A stretch of 64,000 nucleotides of DNA from an uncultured Oscillospiraceae bacterium (GTDB taxonomy: Bacteria; Bacillota; Clostridia; Oscillospirales; Oscillospiraceae). The position numbers were made by a program, and so were the translations under genes. How positions within the stretch are numbered: the first letter of the stretch is position 1; every line of letters starts with the position of its first letter. Shown piece by piece: positions 11,170 to 19,952 of the stretch. The notes below the pieces were generated by a model, which saw only the letters and a list, made by a program, of their open reading frames with translations, did no database searches and was not told the origin of the DNA. Where the stretch lies: positions 59,505 to 123,504 of the forward strand of contig CAJUSE010000001.1 in assembly GCA_910588975.1 (NCBI GenBank), read 5' to 3'.

Positions 11170-12047
11170 TAGGTCCTGGGATGGGCCTTATTGTATACAT
11201 CCTTCAGCTTCTGATTGATGACCTGAGTATAGACCTGTGTGGAGGAAATATCTGCATGGCCTAACATCTCCTGAATGGAGTGCAAATCGGCACCATTTTC
11301 CAGCAAATGGGCCGCAAAGGAGTGGCGAAGCGTGTGAGGCGTGATCTCCTTCTTGATGCCGGCCAGATCCTGGTAGTGCTTGATGATCTTCCAGAAGCCC
11401 TGTCGGGACATCCGGGAGCCGTTCATATTCACAAAAAGGGCCTTTTCATCGGGCTGCTCGATAAGCCTGGGGCGGACATGGTCGATATAATCACTCAAAG
11501 CCCGAATGGCAGTGGGATATAGAGGGATGATCCTGTCCTTCTTTTTTGTGGCACAGCGAAGGAAGCCGGCACTCAAATTCAGGTTTTCCAAATTCAGACC
11601 AATGAGCTCACTGACCCGGATTCCGGTAGCGTAGAGCAGCTCCAGCATAGCCTTGTCCCGGCAGCCCTTGGCATCTCTGGGATCTGGCTGTTCCAAGAAC
11701 AGTTCTACTTCTTTGTTGGTGAGAATCTGAGGCAGCTTGCGCTCGCTCTTTTCCAGCACCAGCCCCTTAGCAGGATTGACTGAAACTACCTCCTCCCCCT
11801 GCAGATAGGAGTAGAAGGATTTCAGCGAGGCCAGCGAGCGGGTGACCGTGGACAAGTTCTTTCCCAAGCCCAGAAGATGTTTGGTATAGCGATCCACATC
11901 CTCCTGCTGAGCCTGCTCAGGCAAGAGGTCCTCTGTGACCAGCCAGTTGTGATACTGACTCACATCCCGCATATAAGAGCTTACCGTATTGGCAGAAGAA
12001 CCCTTCTCCTCTACCAAATACTGTTGATACCCAGCCAGCAGATCCAT
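11169..12047 (-). CDS. xerD: Tyrosine recombinase XerD
   Basis: A 292-residue site-specific recombinase that resolves chromosome dimers at dif with a partner Xer protein. The N-terminal SAM-like DNA-binding domain is followed by the catalytic domain. It has the Arg in ATGIRVSELIGL, HTLRHSFAAHLL, and GHADISSTQVY with the nucleophilic Tyr, giving the complete R-H-R-H-Y set. Its place next to spoIIM matches an arrangement known in many spore formers, which supports a housekeeping XerD rather than a phage integrase. Confidence 0.93.
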   Translation of the reverse strand: MDLLAGYQQYLVEEKGSSANTVSSYMRDVSQYHNWLVTEDLLPEQAQQEDVDRYTKHLLGLGKNLSTVTRSLASLKSFYSYLQGEEVVSVNPAKGLVLEKSERKLPQILTNKEVELFLEQPDPRDAKGCRDKAMLELLYATGIRVSELIGLNLENLNLSAGFLRCATKKKDRIIPLYPTAIRALSDYIDHVRPRLIEQPDEKALFVNMNGSRMSRQGFWKIIKHYQDLAGIKKEITPHTLRHSFAAHLLENGADLHSIQEMLGHADISSTQVYTQVINQKLKDVYNKAHPRT

Positions 12048-12083
12048 CCTCTCACCTCCGCTTTCTCCTGTAAAATATCCCTA

Positions 12084-12710
12084 TTAGGTAAGGCCGCCGG
12101 CTACCCCTGCCATCAATGTTGGAAGGGCGGCCCACTCAATAAAAAGCCCAACGGCCATCGCCACGGTACACACTCCGCAGCGCAGAAAATAGCCCCTGTC
12201 GTACGGCAGCTCCCGTCTGCCTTGCCCCGGTATACGACCAGCCAAAGACCAGGCCGCTCCAAGGCTCTGCACACACAGAAGAAAAAATACAGGCAGATAG
12301 ACCGCCTCAGGGACTCCCAATAGAAGAAATGAAATCGCCACCCCTCTGCGGGCATAACTGCGAGCAAAGGAGGCGATGGAAAAAGCGAGAAAAAAGCCTC
12401 TCATCGAGGACAGAATGGGCAAAAACAGCACCCCCAGGGCACTGAAACCCAAAAGAAAGGCGAACAAAGGCCAACGGATCGCTCGCCACATCAACGTAAA
12501 AAAGGAAGGCTGCGTCAACTCACCGGCCTGGGCCAAGGCAAGAAATTGCTCCAAATAGGCATTTAAAGCCTCTGCCCCACCCTCTGTCACCTGAAGGGCC
12601 AAAAGTGAGCCCACCAAAACACCAAACGTAAAAAAAGCCGCCGTCACGACAAGAGCTGGGGTGCCCTGTGTCGTTGGCGACCACCAAAATCCAGTAACTG
12701 CTCTTCGCAT
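12084..12710 (-). CDS. spoIIM: Stage II sporulation protein M (SpoIIM) family
   Basis: A 208-residue membrane protein with about five hydrophobic segments and the family layout: FFTFGVLVGSLLA near the start and the LLGVPEAVYLPVFFLL segment in the C-terminal half. In spore formers SpoIIM, with SpoIID and SpoIIP, drives membrane migration during engulfment. The ATG at 12708-12710 follows GGAGG at 8 nt; an ATG five codons upstream overlaps that site and is less likely. It lies 36 bp upstream of xerD, the usual neighbour. Confidence 0.85.
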   Translation of the reverse strand: MRRAVTGFWWSPTTQGTPALVVTAAFFTFGVLVGSLLALQVTEGGAEALNAYLEQFLALAQAGELTQPSFFTLMWRAIRWPLFAFLLGFSALGVLFLPILSSMRGFFLAFSIASFARSYARRGVAISFLLLGVPEAVYLPVFFLLCVQSLGAAWSLAGRIPGQGRRELPYDRGYFLRCGVCTVAMAVGLFIEWAALPTLMAGVAGGLT

Positions 12711-12725
12711 GGCCCCCACCTCCAT

Positions 12726-13075
12726 AGCACACTCTATGCTGAAGCGGACAAGTCCATGCCAAATATCACCTTAAGAGTCTGCTCCTATTTTAATCTACTT
12801 TTACACAGAACGCAAGTCTTTTTTTAAATTTTTTTATTATTTCAAAATCTTATGTTAATCTCGTTATGTAAACCTCAAAAACTCTGTGTCAAATCAAAAA
12901 GTCTTGAAAGCCCCTTCTTCCAATGGATACCACAACATATAGGGAGGAGGCAGATATCGTCACCCCATATATTCCCCTTTTCAATTATGTCTCCATTGAC
13001 AAATCAAAAGTGTTGATATCCAAGAAAGTGTCAACCTTTCTTTTGTCACTATGTTGCATTTTTGTATGGCCTTTT
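12726..13075. other. AT-rich intergenic region without a convincing gene
   Basis: About 350 bp between spoIIM and the TIGR04086 gene. It is much richer in A+T than its surroundings, with long T-runs near 12820-12840. It contains TTGACA (12996-13001) and an inverted TGTCAA (13029-13034), but neither has a good -10 box at the right distance. A short rightward reading frame here crosses the downstream terminator and has no credible start. The promoter of spoIIM presumably lies at the left end. Confidence 0.5.
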
Positions 13076-13116
13076 AAAAAAGTCGTCGAAGCCCTCATCG
13101 GCTCCGACGACTTTTT
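13076..13116 (-). terminator. Terminator overlapping the end of the TIGR04086 gene
   Basis: AAAAAGTCGTCG pairs with CGACGACTTTTT, with further pairing of AAGCC/GGCTC inside. The repeat contains the last codons of the TIGR04086 gene. T-runs on both strands could stop transcription either way. Confidence 0.85.
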
Positions 13117-13535
13117 CCCCCTCTTCTTCGTGGCGGCCTCTTCCCTCCCCCACTGAGGATACCGGCAGCTGCTCCGCCGCACAGGGCGCCGCACAGCAAA
13201 CCCAGCCCTCCATTTTCAAAAGATACCCCCTCAAAGAAAACTACCCCAACGGTCAAGATGAGCAAGAACAGCCCACCACCCACGGTCAGTCCCACAAATA
13301 ACCCTCGACCGCTGCACTGGCGAACCGCCAGAACTCCTCCAGTAAAGGCCCCAAATACACAGGCGACCACTGTAAGCTGATACCGCAGCTCTGGAGCAAT
13401 CAGCCCCGCCGAGACTCCTGCCGCTGCCAAAAGCAGAAACAAAAAGCCCGCCGAAAATGCGGTCAGGATCCCCAAAAGCGCCGCCTTTCCGTACTGTAGG
13501 ACCTTCGCTCCCTGTTCTTCCTCGCCCTTTCGCAT
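13095..13535 (-). CDS. TIGR04086 family membrane protein
   Basis: A 146-residue protein with four hydrophobic segments, a short charged N-terminus (MRKGEEEQ) and a basic C-terminal tail (RRRGGKSRR). It fits the Firmicute membrane family TIGR04086, often encoded next to yajC and tgt; the function is unknown. The ATG at 13533-13535 has a GGAGGG site 7 nt upstream, but that site is buried in the long hairpin at 13538-13589. Expression may therefore be attenuated or need translation-linked opening. Confidence 0.8.
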   Translation of the reverse strand: MRKGEEEQGAKVLQYGKAALLGILTAFSAGFLFLLLAAAGVSAGLIAPELRYQLTVVACVFGAFTGGVLAVRQCSGRGLFVGLTVGGGLFLLILTVGVVFFEGVSFENGGLGLLCGALCGGAAAGILSGGGKRPPRRRGGKSRRSR

Positions 13536-13537
13536 AA

Positions 13538-13589
13538 AAATACCCTCCCCACAAGGATTTCTAAATCATCCTATGTGGAAAGGGTATTT
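13538..13589 (-). terminator. Hairpin between yajC and the TIGR04086 gene that contains its ribosome binding site
   Basis: The outer stem is AAATACCCT/AGGGTATTT (9 bp, perfect), with an inner imperfect stem CCACA-GGAT/ATCC-GTGG. On the minus strand the 3' arm includes the GGAGGG site of the next gene and runs into T residues just before its ATG. It could terminate yajC transcripts, hide the ribosome binding site, or both. Confidence 0.65.
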
Positions 13590-13611
13590 GGCATGTCTCT
13601 TTTTTATTTTC

Positions 13612-13887
13612 TCACTGCTGCTCGCTGGGAGCACCCTTGCTGCCAATGGCGGCCTTGACGAACTCCACCCGGACCCGGTCAGCACCGCTTTCAATGACGA
13701 TGGTATTCTCCTTCACGGCACAGACCGTACCTACCACACCGCCAATGGTGGTGACCACATCACCAACCTGCAAGCTGGCCCGCATGGCGTCACTCTCTTT
13801 CTTGCGCTTGTTCTCCGGGCGGATCATCAAAAAGTACATCATGACCAGCATGGCTGCCAGCATAATAAGCGGCATAAAATTCTCCAC
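13612..13887 (-). CDS. yajC: Preprotein translocase accessory subunit YajC
   Basis: A 91-residue protein with one N-terminal membrane helix (about residues 6-22), then the conserved RPENKRKKE and a small beta-rich domain containing GDVVTTIGGVVGTV. YajC associates with SecDF in the Sec system. The start is a GTG at 13885-13887 with GGAGG at 7 nt; an ATG four codons downstream is too far from that site. It is last in the queA-GNAT-tgt-yajC series, a common order in bacteria. Confidence 0.93.
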   Translation of the reverse strand: MENFMPLIMLAAMLVMMYFLMIRPENKRKKESDAMRASLQVGDVVTTIGGVVGTVCAVKENTIVIESGADRVRVEFVKAAIGSKGAPSEQQ

Positions 13888-13991
13888 AAAAATCCCTCCA
13901 AAAAATTGTTTCTGAACAAAACAGTAATATACAGTATAGCGTATGCACCGAAAAATTGCAAGGCTTTCTCACCATAAACTCGGAGAAACGG

Positions 13992-15122
13992 TCAAATTTT
14001 CCGCTCCAGCTTCTCGCTGTATTCAGCCCGAAAGGCTTCAAAGCTTCCCTCATCCAGCGCCTGGCGAATACGCAGCATAAGCTCATTATAAAAATGCAGG
14101 TTGTGGAGCACCGCCAGCCGCATGGCTAACATCTCCCCCGCCGCAAACAGATGGCGGAGATAAGCCCTGGAGAAACTGCGACAGGCCGGGCAGTCACAAG
14201 TGGGATCAATGGGCCGCTCGTCCAACTTATATTTCTCATTCTTAATGTTGATGGACCCTTCCCAAGTGTAAAGCCGCCCGTGGCGAGCGTTTCGGGCAGG
14301 CATAACGCAGTCGAAGAAATCTACCCCTCGTGCCACCGCCTCAATGATGTTGGAGGGCGTACCCACCCCCATTAAATAGCGGGGCTTATCTGCCGGCATA
14401 TGAGGCTCCACAGCATCAATGATATCGTACATCACCTGAGTGGGTTCCCCCACCGCCAATCCGCCAATGGCATAGCCGTCACAGTCGATTTTTTTGATCT
14501 CCTCCATGTGCCAAATACGCAGATCCTGGTAAGTCGCCCCTTGATTGATACCAAAGAGCATCTGCTGGGGATTTACCGTCCCGGGCAAGGCATTGAGCCG
14601 GTCATGCTCCACCCTGCACCGTTCCAGCCAGCGTACCGTCCGCTCACAGGATGCTTTGGCGTAGCCATACTCTGCCGGGTTCTCCATACACTCGTCAAAA
14701 GCCATAGCAATGTCGCTGCCCAGATTGGATTGAATTTGCATGGATTCCTCGGGACCCATAAAGATCTTTCGCCCGTCAATATGTGAGGAAAAATAGACTC
14801 CTTCCTCCTTGATTTTTCGAAGGCCGGCCAGCGAGAACACCTGAAAGCCTCCGGAATCGGTGAGGATGGGGCCATCCCAATCCATAAATTTGTGAAGTCC
14901 TCCCAGCTGCCGCACCACCCCATCGCCGGGCCTGAGATGGAGGTGGTAGGTGTTGCTCAGCTCCACCTGACAGCCCACATCCTTTAGGTCGTGGGCCGAC
15001 ACGCCCCCTTTGATGGCACCCTGCGTGCCCACATTCATAAAAACAGGGGTTTGAATTGTGCCATGGGCGCAAGTGAATACGCCCCGGCGGGCCCTTCCCT
15101 CGGTCTTGATTACTTCAAACAC
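13992..15122 (-). CDS. tgt: tRNA-guanine(34) transglycosylase (queuine/preQ1 tRNA-ribosyltransferase)
   Basis: A 376-residue enzyme that swaps guanine-34 for preQ1 in GUN-anticodon tRNAs. The family motifs are complete: the nucleophile region DSGGFQVFSL, GINQGA, the base-recognising GGLAVGE, and the C-terminal zinc site (CDCPAC with a later Cys/His). With queA just upstream it covers two successive steps of queuosine synthesis. No preQ1 biosynthesis genes are in the window, so the base is either made elsewhere in the genome or imported. Confidence 0.96.
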   Translation of the reverse strand: MFEVIKTEGRARRGVFTCAHGTIQTPVFMNVGTQGAIKGGVSAHDLKDVGCQVELSNTYHLHLRPGDGVVRQLGGLHKFMDWDGPILTDSGGFQVFSLAGLRKIKEEGVYFSSHIDGRKIFMGPEESMQIQSNLGSDIAMAFDECMENPAEYGYAKASCERTVRWLERCRVEHDRLNALPGTVNPQQMLFGINQGATYQDLRIWHMEEIKKIDCDGYAIGGLAVGEPTQVMYDIIDAVEPHMPADKPRYLMGVGTPSNIIEAVARGVDFFDCVMPARNARHGRLYTWEGSINIKNEKYKLDERPIDPTCDCPACRSFSRAYLRHLFAAGEMLAMRLAVLHNLHFYNELMLRIRQALDEGSFEAFRAEYSEKLERKI

Positions 15123-15178
15123 AAAAAAACTCCTTTACTCACGAGTTCAAAACAGCTCTGCCGCCGGCCTTTGGTGCG

Positions 15179-15790
15179 TCAGTCCCAATAGCTGTCAGGG
15201 TCTTTACCAGGGCGGTACCAATGCTGAGTAAACCAGTCAAAATAGGTGTCGTCCAAATCCTCCTGAATTTCTCTCACAGGAAGCCTATATCGCTGCAGCA
15301 TCCCAGAGTGCCCAATACCCAGCACATCCTCCACCTGATCCAGCCATTTACCGCCGTTATGGCGGATCATTCCTACGGCCGCCGGGTCTGAGCCATCGCA
15401 AACCAGCAGCTGGTTACTGCATCCCACCATCCAGCACCTTTCAAGCATCTTCTCCAGCAGCTCGCTGCCCAATCCCTTGCCCCGCTCCTCGGGCAGGATA
15501 TTACAAAGCAGATTTCCACAGGTATGCTGAAGCCGGAAGGACTGAAACTGGAAAAACTCCACCATACCCACAATTTTTCGATCCGACTTTCGTAGGGCCA
15601 GATAAACCAGCGAGGGCTCCCGGTCAGTATCACAACGGTTGAGCTCCCGGATCCACTGCTCGTAGCTGTCCGCCTTGTCCAGCTCCCCGCACCCCCAAAA
15701 GGGCTCCTTAGCGGTAAGAAGAGCAGTTCGGTAGGCCATGATCTGGTCGGCGTAGTCCTCACTGGGTTCTATCAGTCGCAGCTGTCCCAT
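15179..15790 (-). CDS. GNAT family N-acetyltransferase inside the queuosine gene run
   Basis: A 203-residue protein of the GNAT fold. The acetyl-CoA loop region appears as ILPEERGKGLGSELLEKML at about 120-138. The C-terminal quarter is rich in Trp, Tyr and Asp. The ATG at 15788-15790 has AGGAGG at 8 nt; 13 bp separate it from queA and 56 bp from tgt, so it is most likely co-transcribed with both. The substrate cannot be read from sequence. A role in tRNA modification is only suggested by position. Confidence 0.8.
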   Translation of the reverse strand: MGQLRLIEPSEDYADQIMAYRTALLTAKEPFWGCGELDKADSYEQWIRELNRCDTDREPSLVYLALRKSDRKIVGMVEFFQFQSFRLQHTCGNLLCNILPEERGKGLGSELLEKMLERCWMVGCSNQLLVCDGSDPAAVGMIRHNGGKWLDQVEDVLGIGHSGMLQRYRLPVREIQEDLDDTYFDWFTQHWYRPGKDPDSYWD

Positions 15791-15803
15791 GGGTAGCCCC
15801 TCC

Positions 15804-16832
15804 TCAGCAGATAAACATGGCATCCCCAAAGCTAAAGAAGCGGTAGCGCTCCTCCACCGCTTTGGCATAGGCATTCAACACCTGTTCCCGCCCGGCCAAA
15901 GCAGAGACCAGCATGATCAGAGTGGACTCGGGCAGATGAAAATTGGTCACCAGACAGTCCAGCACCTTAAAACGGTAGCCGGGGTAGATATAGATATCGG
16001 TCCAACCGGCACTCTCCTTCATGGTCCCATCCTCCGCCGCCCAACTTTCCAGCGTTCGGCAGGAGGTAGTCCCAACACAAATCACACGGCCGCCGTTTTT
16101 CTTGGTCTCGTTGATGGTTTGGGCCGTCTGGGCCGAAATCATGCAAAACTCCGAGTGCATCTCATGCTCGGTCGGGTCCTCCTCCTTCACAGGCCGGAAC
16201 GTGCCCAGTCCCACATGGAGGGTCACATAGCATACCTTGACCCCCATGGCCTCAATTTGGGCCAGTAACTCCTTCGTAAAATGGAGCCCCGCCGTGGGAG
16301 CCGCCGCCGAGCCCACCTCTTTGGAGTAGACCGTCTGGTAACGCTCCCCATCCTGAAGCTCAGCCTTAATGTAGGGCGGCAGGGGCATTTTGCCCAACTG
16401 CTCCAAAATTTCCAGGAAAATTCCCTCGTAGAAAAACTCCACGATACGATTACCCCCGGGCAGTTCCTCTTTGATTTGGGCAGTAAGCAGGCTGCCGTCC
16501 CCAAAGACCACCTTTTGCCCTGGATGGAGCTTTCGCCCAGGCCGGACCAGGCACTCCCAGCAGTTCTCCCCCCGGTCCACCAGCAGCAACACCTCCACAG
16601 CGCCGCCGGAGGGGTCCCTCCTGCCCAAGAGCCGGGCGGGCAGCACCCGGGAGTCGTTGAGCACAAGGCAATCCCCGGGGCAGAGATACTGGGGCAGGTC
16701 ATAAAAATGTCTGTGTTGAACCTCCCCGGTCTCCTTGTCCAGTACCATAAGCCGGGAACTATCCCGCCGCTCCAGAGGGGTTTGAGCGATAAGCTCGGGG
16801 GGCAGGTCGTAATAAAAGTCAGAGGTTTTCAT
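15804..16832 (-). CDS. queA: tRNA preQ1(34) S-adenosylmethionine ribosyltransferase-isomerase
   Basis: Transfers and isomerises the ribose of SAM onto preQ1 in tRNA to give epoxyqueuosine. The 342-residue protein starts with the typical [24 protein letters not shown] and contains [15 protein letters not shown], [10 protein letters not shown] and [10 protein letters not shown] motifs of the family. It sits 11 bp after the spoIID-like gene and 13 bp before the GNAT gene on the same strand. Confidence 0.96.
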   Translation of the reverse strand: MKTSDFYYDLPPELIAQTPLERRDSSRLMVLDKETGEVQHRHFYDLPQYLCPGDCLVLNDSRVLPARLLGRRDPSGGAVEVLLLVDRGENCWECLVRPGRKLHPGQKVVFGDGSLLTAQIKEELPGGNRIVEFFYEGIFLEILEQLGKMPLPPYIKAELQDGERYQTVYSKEVGSAAAPTAGLHFTKELLAQIEAMGVKVCYVTLHVGLGTFRPVKEEDPTEHEMHSEFCMISAQTAQTINETKKNGGRVICVGTTSCRTLESWAAEDGTMKESAGWTDIYIYPGYRFKVLDCLVTNFHLPESTLIMLVSALAGREQVLNAYAKAVEERYRFFSFGDAMFIC

Positions 16833-16843
16833 GTTTCACTTCC

Positions 16844-18694
16844 TCAATAAATTTCAATGCCGGGAAAGTAAAAGGTCAGGATCTCCCGGAAGTCCTTACC
16901 CAGCAGGGCCATGGCCCTGGCCCCCTGCTGGCTCATGCCGAGGCTGTGGCCCCAGCCATAGCTGGTGAAGGTGTACACCTTCTCCCCTGTCACAGCCCCG
17001 CCACTGGGAGCGGGTAAAAACTGAGGCCCAGAGGCGGTGATGACATAGGGGTTGCCCGACAGCTTCTTGCTTCTCCCCTTTCCGTCCACGGCGTAGACCC
17101 CGCTCATAGAGGCCAGGGTCCCATCCTCATCAATGTAGTAAAGTCCCCCCATAGTCTCCCCGGTTTTCGTCAGGGAGTAGCGGATGGAGCGCAGGCCCAG
17201 CACTCCCCGGAACTCGGTGGCACCACTCTGGGTAAAGGGCCAGGTCTTGCCGTTGGCATCAGTAAAGGTAATTGTCTTTACGTTCCCTGTTGGGCTTAGT
17301 TCTGTGATCTCCATATCTACGATGGCGGCACAGTTGTACCCCTTCTTTTGGATCTGTGGCTGCACCAATTCATTGAGTTGGGTAGCGGTATAGGTCTTTA
17401 CGTTGCCCCAGTAGTCGATTTTATCGGCAATGGTAGCCTCATAGGGGTCCACCACACCACACAGATAGGGGATGCTGGGCCCACCCCAGACATTGCGGAT
17501 GTCCTCGCTGCCCCCACCGTTGGATGCGGAGTAATAGGTTTTCGCCGGTTTGCCATCATACCAAACACGCAGCCCCGCAGTCTCGGCCGCCGCCTGCTCG
17601 GTCCGGGCATTTGTTGTAGCCATCCCATAATAGGCCTGACAGCACACCGTGGCACAAATATCGAAGTCCTTGTGCTTGCCCAAATTCGTCTCGTAGTAAG
17701 TTCTGGCACACACCGCCTGGGCTTTCAATGCCTCCAAAGGCCAGCTATTGGACATCTCACGGGAGCAGACGCAGTTTGCGTAATCGTCCAACTCCACCAA
17801 ATTGGAGACGGTCAGGTTCCCTCCCGCCACCCTTCGGTAGTGGAAGACCCCATAGTATTTGTTCCCCTTAAACCATGTAATGGGCTTCTTATTGCCGGTA
17901 GCAATGGGCATAACTGTCAGGGAATTCCACTTGTCGTTTGTCTCACTGTCAAACTGAAACAACACTTGGGCCGTCCCGGTCTTGACCACGCTGACCCCAT
18001 AGGAGGAGGTGCCTACCACGGTCCCTCCCAGGGCATCGGCCCGTTCCTGGGCCTCGGCCTTGGTAGCATAAGCCCCCACCCGGGCCTGATAGGCCCCGTC
18101 GATCCAGGCGGGAAAGCCCCCTGAAGCGTCGGCAGCTGCCTTTGCCTCATCAAAGGTGGCAGGGCTCTCTGGCAGGCGCACATGCCAGCAACCCACCAGA
18201 ATGTCAGACTTGCCCTCTTCACCATAGCTGACCATATTATCGCCATAGGACTGGCCGTAATAGACATTTTGGGTCTTGACCACCGAGATGGTGCCCACCT
18301 CTGTGCTGCCTAGAGGGACAAAATTGCGCTGATCGTTCAGGTAGCCAAAGCGGTATCCCTTCCCTACCTCGTTTTTCAAATTAGCTCCGGCCAACCCGGT
18401 GCTGTCATAGCACAGGCCAACCAAGACCTGAACACCTTCCAGAACCTCCGGCTCATTGAGGATGGCCGGGACGCCGACAGTCGGAGAGGCCGATGGTTTA
18501 TCCAACGGCTGGGCACTCGGTCCAACAGGAATCGGGCTCTCTGTGGGTATAACGCTCTCCAGAGCAGCAGGCGGAAGCACTGCTTCAGGAGGAGCTACCG
18601 GCTCCCCCCCAGCGGCGAGGGCGTTCAATGGTGCAAAACACAAAAGAGCTATAAAGGCGGCCAAGAAACGATCAATTGGGAATTGCTTTTTCAT
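16844..18694 (-). CDS. SpoIID/LytB domain protein with SPOR-like region
   Basis: A 616-residue exported protein. It has a signal peptide (about 1-28), a Pro/Ser-rich linker (about 30-80), and a SPOR-like segment at about 167-235. The SpoIID domain spans about 290-600 with the signature SREMSNSWPLEALKAQAV, in which the Glu is the lytic transglycosylase catalytic residue of the family. SpoIID cleaves denuded glycan strands during engulfment; homologues also act outside sporulation. It is longer than the classical SpoIID (about 340 residues), so equivalence is uncertain. The start at 18692-18694 follows GGAGG. It may be co-transcribed with queA, 11 bp downstream. Confidence 0.85.
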   Translation of the reverse strand: MKKQFPIDRFLAAFIALLCFAPLNALAAGGEPVAPPEAVLPPAALESVIPTESPIPVGPSAQPLDKPSASPTVGVPAILNEPEVLEGVQVLVGLCYDSTGLAGANLKNEVGKGYRFGYLNDQRNFVPLGSTEVGTISVVKTQNVYYGQSYGDNMVSYGEEGKSDILVGCWHVRLPESPATFDEAKAAADASGGFPAWIDGAYQARVGAYATKAEAQERADALGGTVVGTSSYGVSVVKTGTAQVLFQFDSETNDKWNSLTVMPIATGNKKPITWFKGNKYYGVFHYRRVAGGNLTVSNLVELDDYANCVCSREMSNSWPLEALKAQAVCARTYYETNLGKHKDFDICATVCCQAYYGMATTNARTEQAAAETAGLRVWYDGKPAKTYYSASNGGGSEDIRNVWGGPSIPYLCGVVDPYEATIADKIDYWGNVKTYTATQLNELVQPQIQKKGYNCAAIVDMEITELSPTGNVKTITFTDANGKTWPFTQSGATEFRGVLGLRSIRYSLTKTGETMGGLYYIDEDGTLASMSGVYAVDGKGRSKKLSGNPYVITASGPQFLPAPSGGAVTGEKVYTFTSYGWGHSLGMSQQGARAMALLGKDFREILTFYFPGIEIY

Positions 18695-18760
18695 AGTTTC
18701 CTCCAATTTGGAAAACTCCAACCCCCAGCTCTGAGGGCAATAAATGTCGAATACCCATCT

Positions 18761-18789
18761 ATTATAGTACAAAATCCCTCTAAGGTAAA
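18761..18789 (-). promoter_or_regulatory. Promoter of the spoIID-like gene
   Basis: TATAAT (18761-18766, minus strand) with a weaker TTTACC -35 box (18784-18789) at 17 bp. This is a vegetative sigma-A style promoter rather than an obvious sporulation sigma site. Confidence 0.5.
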
Positions 18790-18851
18790 GCCATCCTTCC
18801 TTTCTTTTTCCTAACTTTGCGCATAGAATGAATTTACGGAGGGATGTGCAG

Positions 18852-19940
18852 ATGGAAAAATTCAACGTAGGCGTCATTGGCTGCACCGGCATGGTGGGCC
18901 AACGGTTCCTCACCTTGCTCCACAACCACCCTTGGTTTCGCCCCACAGTACTGGCTGCCAGCCCAAGAAGTGCAGGAAAAATCTATCGAGAAGCTGTGGA
19001 AGGCCGATGGCAAATGGCCGTTCCTATTCCCGATGAAATCGGTGCTTTACCTGTTTGGGATGCCCAAAAGGACATGAAAAAAATTGCGGACCAGGTCGAT
19101 TTTGTCTTTTCGGCAGTAGATATGAAAAAGGATGAGATCCAGGCATTGGAGGATGGCTACGCCAGACTGGAATGCCCGGTAGTCTCCAACAACTCGGCCC
19201 ATCGTTGGACCCCCGATGTACCTATGGTCATTCCTGAAGTTAACCCGGAGCATTTGGCCATTATTCCAGCCCAAAAAGCCAGATTAGGAACAAAAAGCGG
19301 GTTCATTTCGGTGAAATCCAACTGCTCTATCCAGAGTTATGTGCCCGCTTTGGCCCCTTTGCGGACCGAATTTGGCCTTGAAAAGGTACTTGTTTGTACC
19401 TATCAGGCCCTTTCTGGTGCGGGAAAGACCCTGAAAAGTTGGCCGGAAATGGAGGACAATCTGATCCCCTACATTCCGGGTGAGGAGGAAAAAAGCGAGC
19501 AGGAGCCGCTGAAGGTCTGGGGGCAGGTCGGTGAACAGTCTATTCTCCCTGCCCAGCGCCCTTCCATCACGGCACAGTGTTTCCGTGTCCCTGTCTCGGA
19601 TGGGCACACGGCTGCCGTCTTTGTCTCCTTTCAAAATACGCCTACCGAGGATGAAATCAAAGCCCTTTGGGCCAGCTATGAAGGGCTACCCCAAAAGTTG
19701 GGGCTGCCCAGTGCTCCCAAGCACTTTTTACAATATTTTGACCAACCAGACCGTCCCCAGGCAAAGCTGGACCGGGATCTGGAGGGCGGTATGGCAGTCT
19801 CCCTTGGCCGGCTGCGGCGGGACAGTCAATACGACTATAAATTTGCCTGCCTATCTCACAACACCCTGCGGGGAGCCGCCGGTGGTGGCGTAGAGTTGGC
19901 TGAACTGCTCTGTGCCCAGGGCTACATCCAACACAAGTAA
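18852..19940 (+). CDS. asd: Aspartate-semialdehyde dehydrogenase
   Basis: A 362-residue NADP-dependent enzyme that makes aspartate semialdehyde for lysine/diaminopimelate, threonine and methionine. It has the N-terminal VIGCTGMVGQRF and the catalytic Cys in SNCSIQSYVPAL (about residue 158). The layout resembles the archaeal/fungal-type Asd rather than the classical enterobacterial one. The ATG at 18852 follows GGAGG at 9 nt. dapA begins 13 bp downstream, so the pair supplies two consecutive steps of the diaminopimelate pathway. Confidence 0.94.
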   Translation: MEKFNVGVIGCTGMVGQRFLTLLHNHPWFRPTVLAASPRSAGKIYREAVEGRWQMAVPIPDEIGALPVWDAQKDMKKIADQVDFVFSAVDMKKDEIQALEDGYARLECPVVSNNSAHRWTPDVPMVIPEVNPEHLAIIPAQKARLGTKSGFISVKSNCSIQSYVPALAPLRTEFGLEKVLVCTYQALSGAGKTLKSWPEMEDNLIPYIPGEEEKSEQEPLKVWGQVGEQSILPAQRPSITAQCFRVPVSDGHTAAVFVSFQNTPTEDEIKALWASYEGLPQKLGLPSAPKHFLQYFDQPDRPQAKLDRDLEGGMAVSLGRLRRDSQYDYKFACLSHNTLRGAAGGGVELAELLCAQGYIQHK

Positions 19941-19952
19941 GGAGGAAGCGCA

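Noticed and set aside
12923..13156. 77-codon rightward frame in the AT-rich gap
   Set aside because: Its end lies inside the terminator of the neighbouring gene and no ribosome binding site precedes the ATG.
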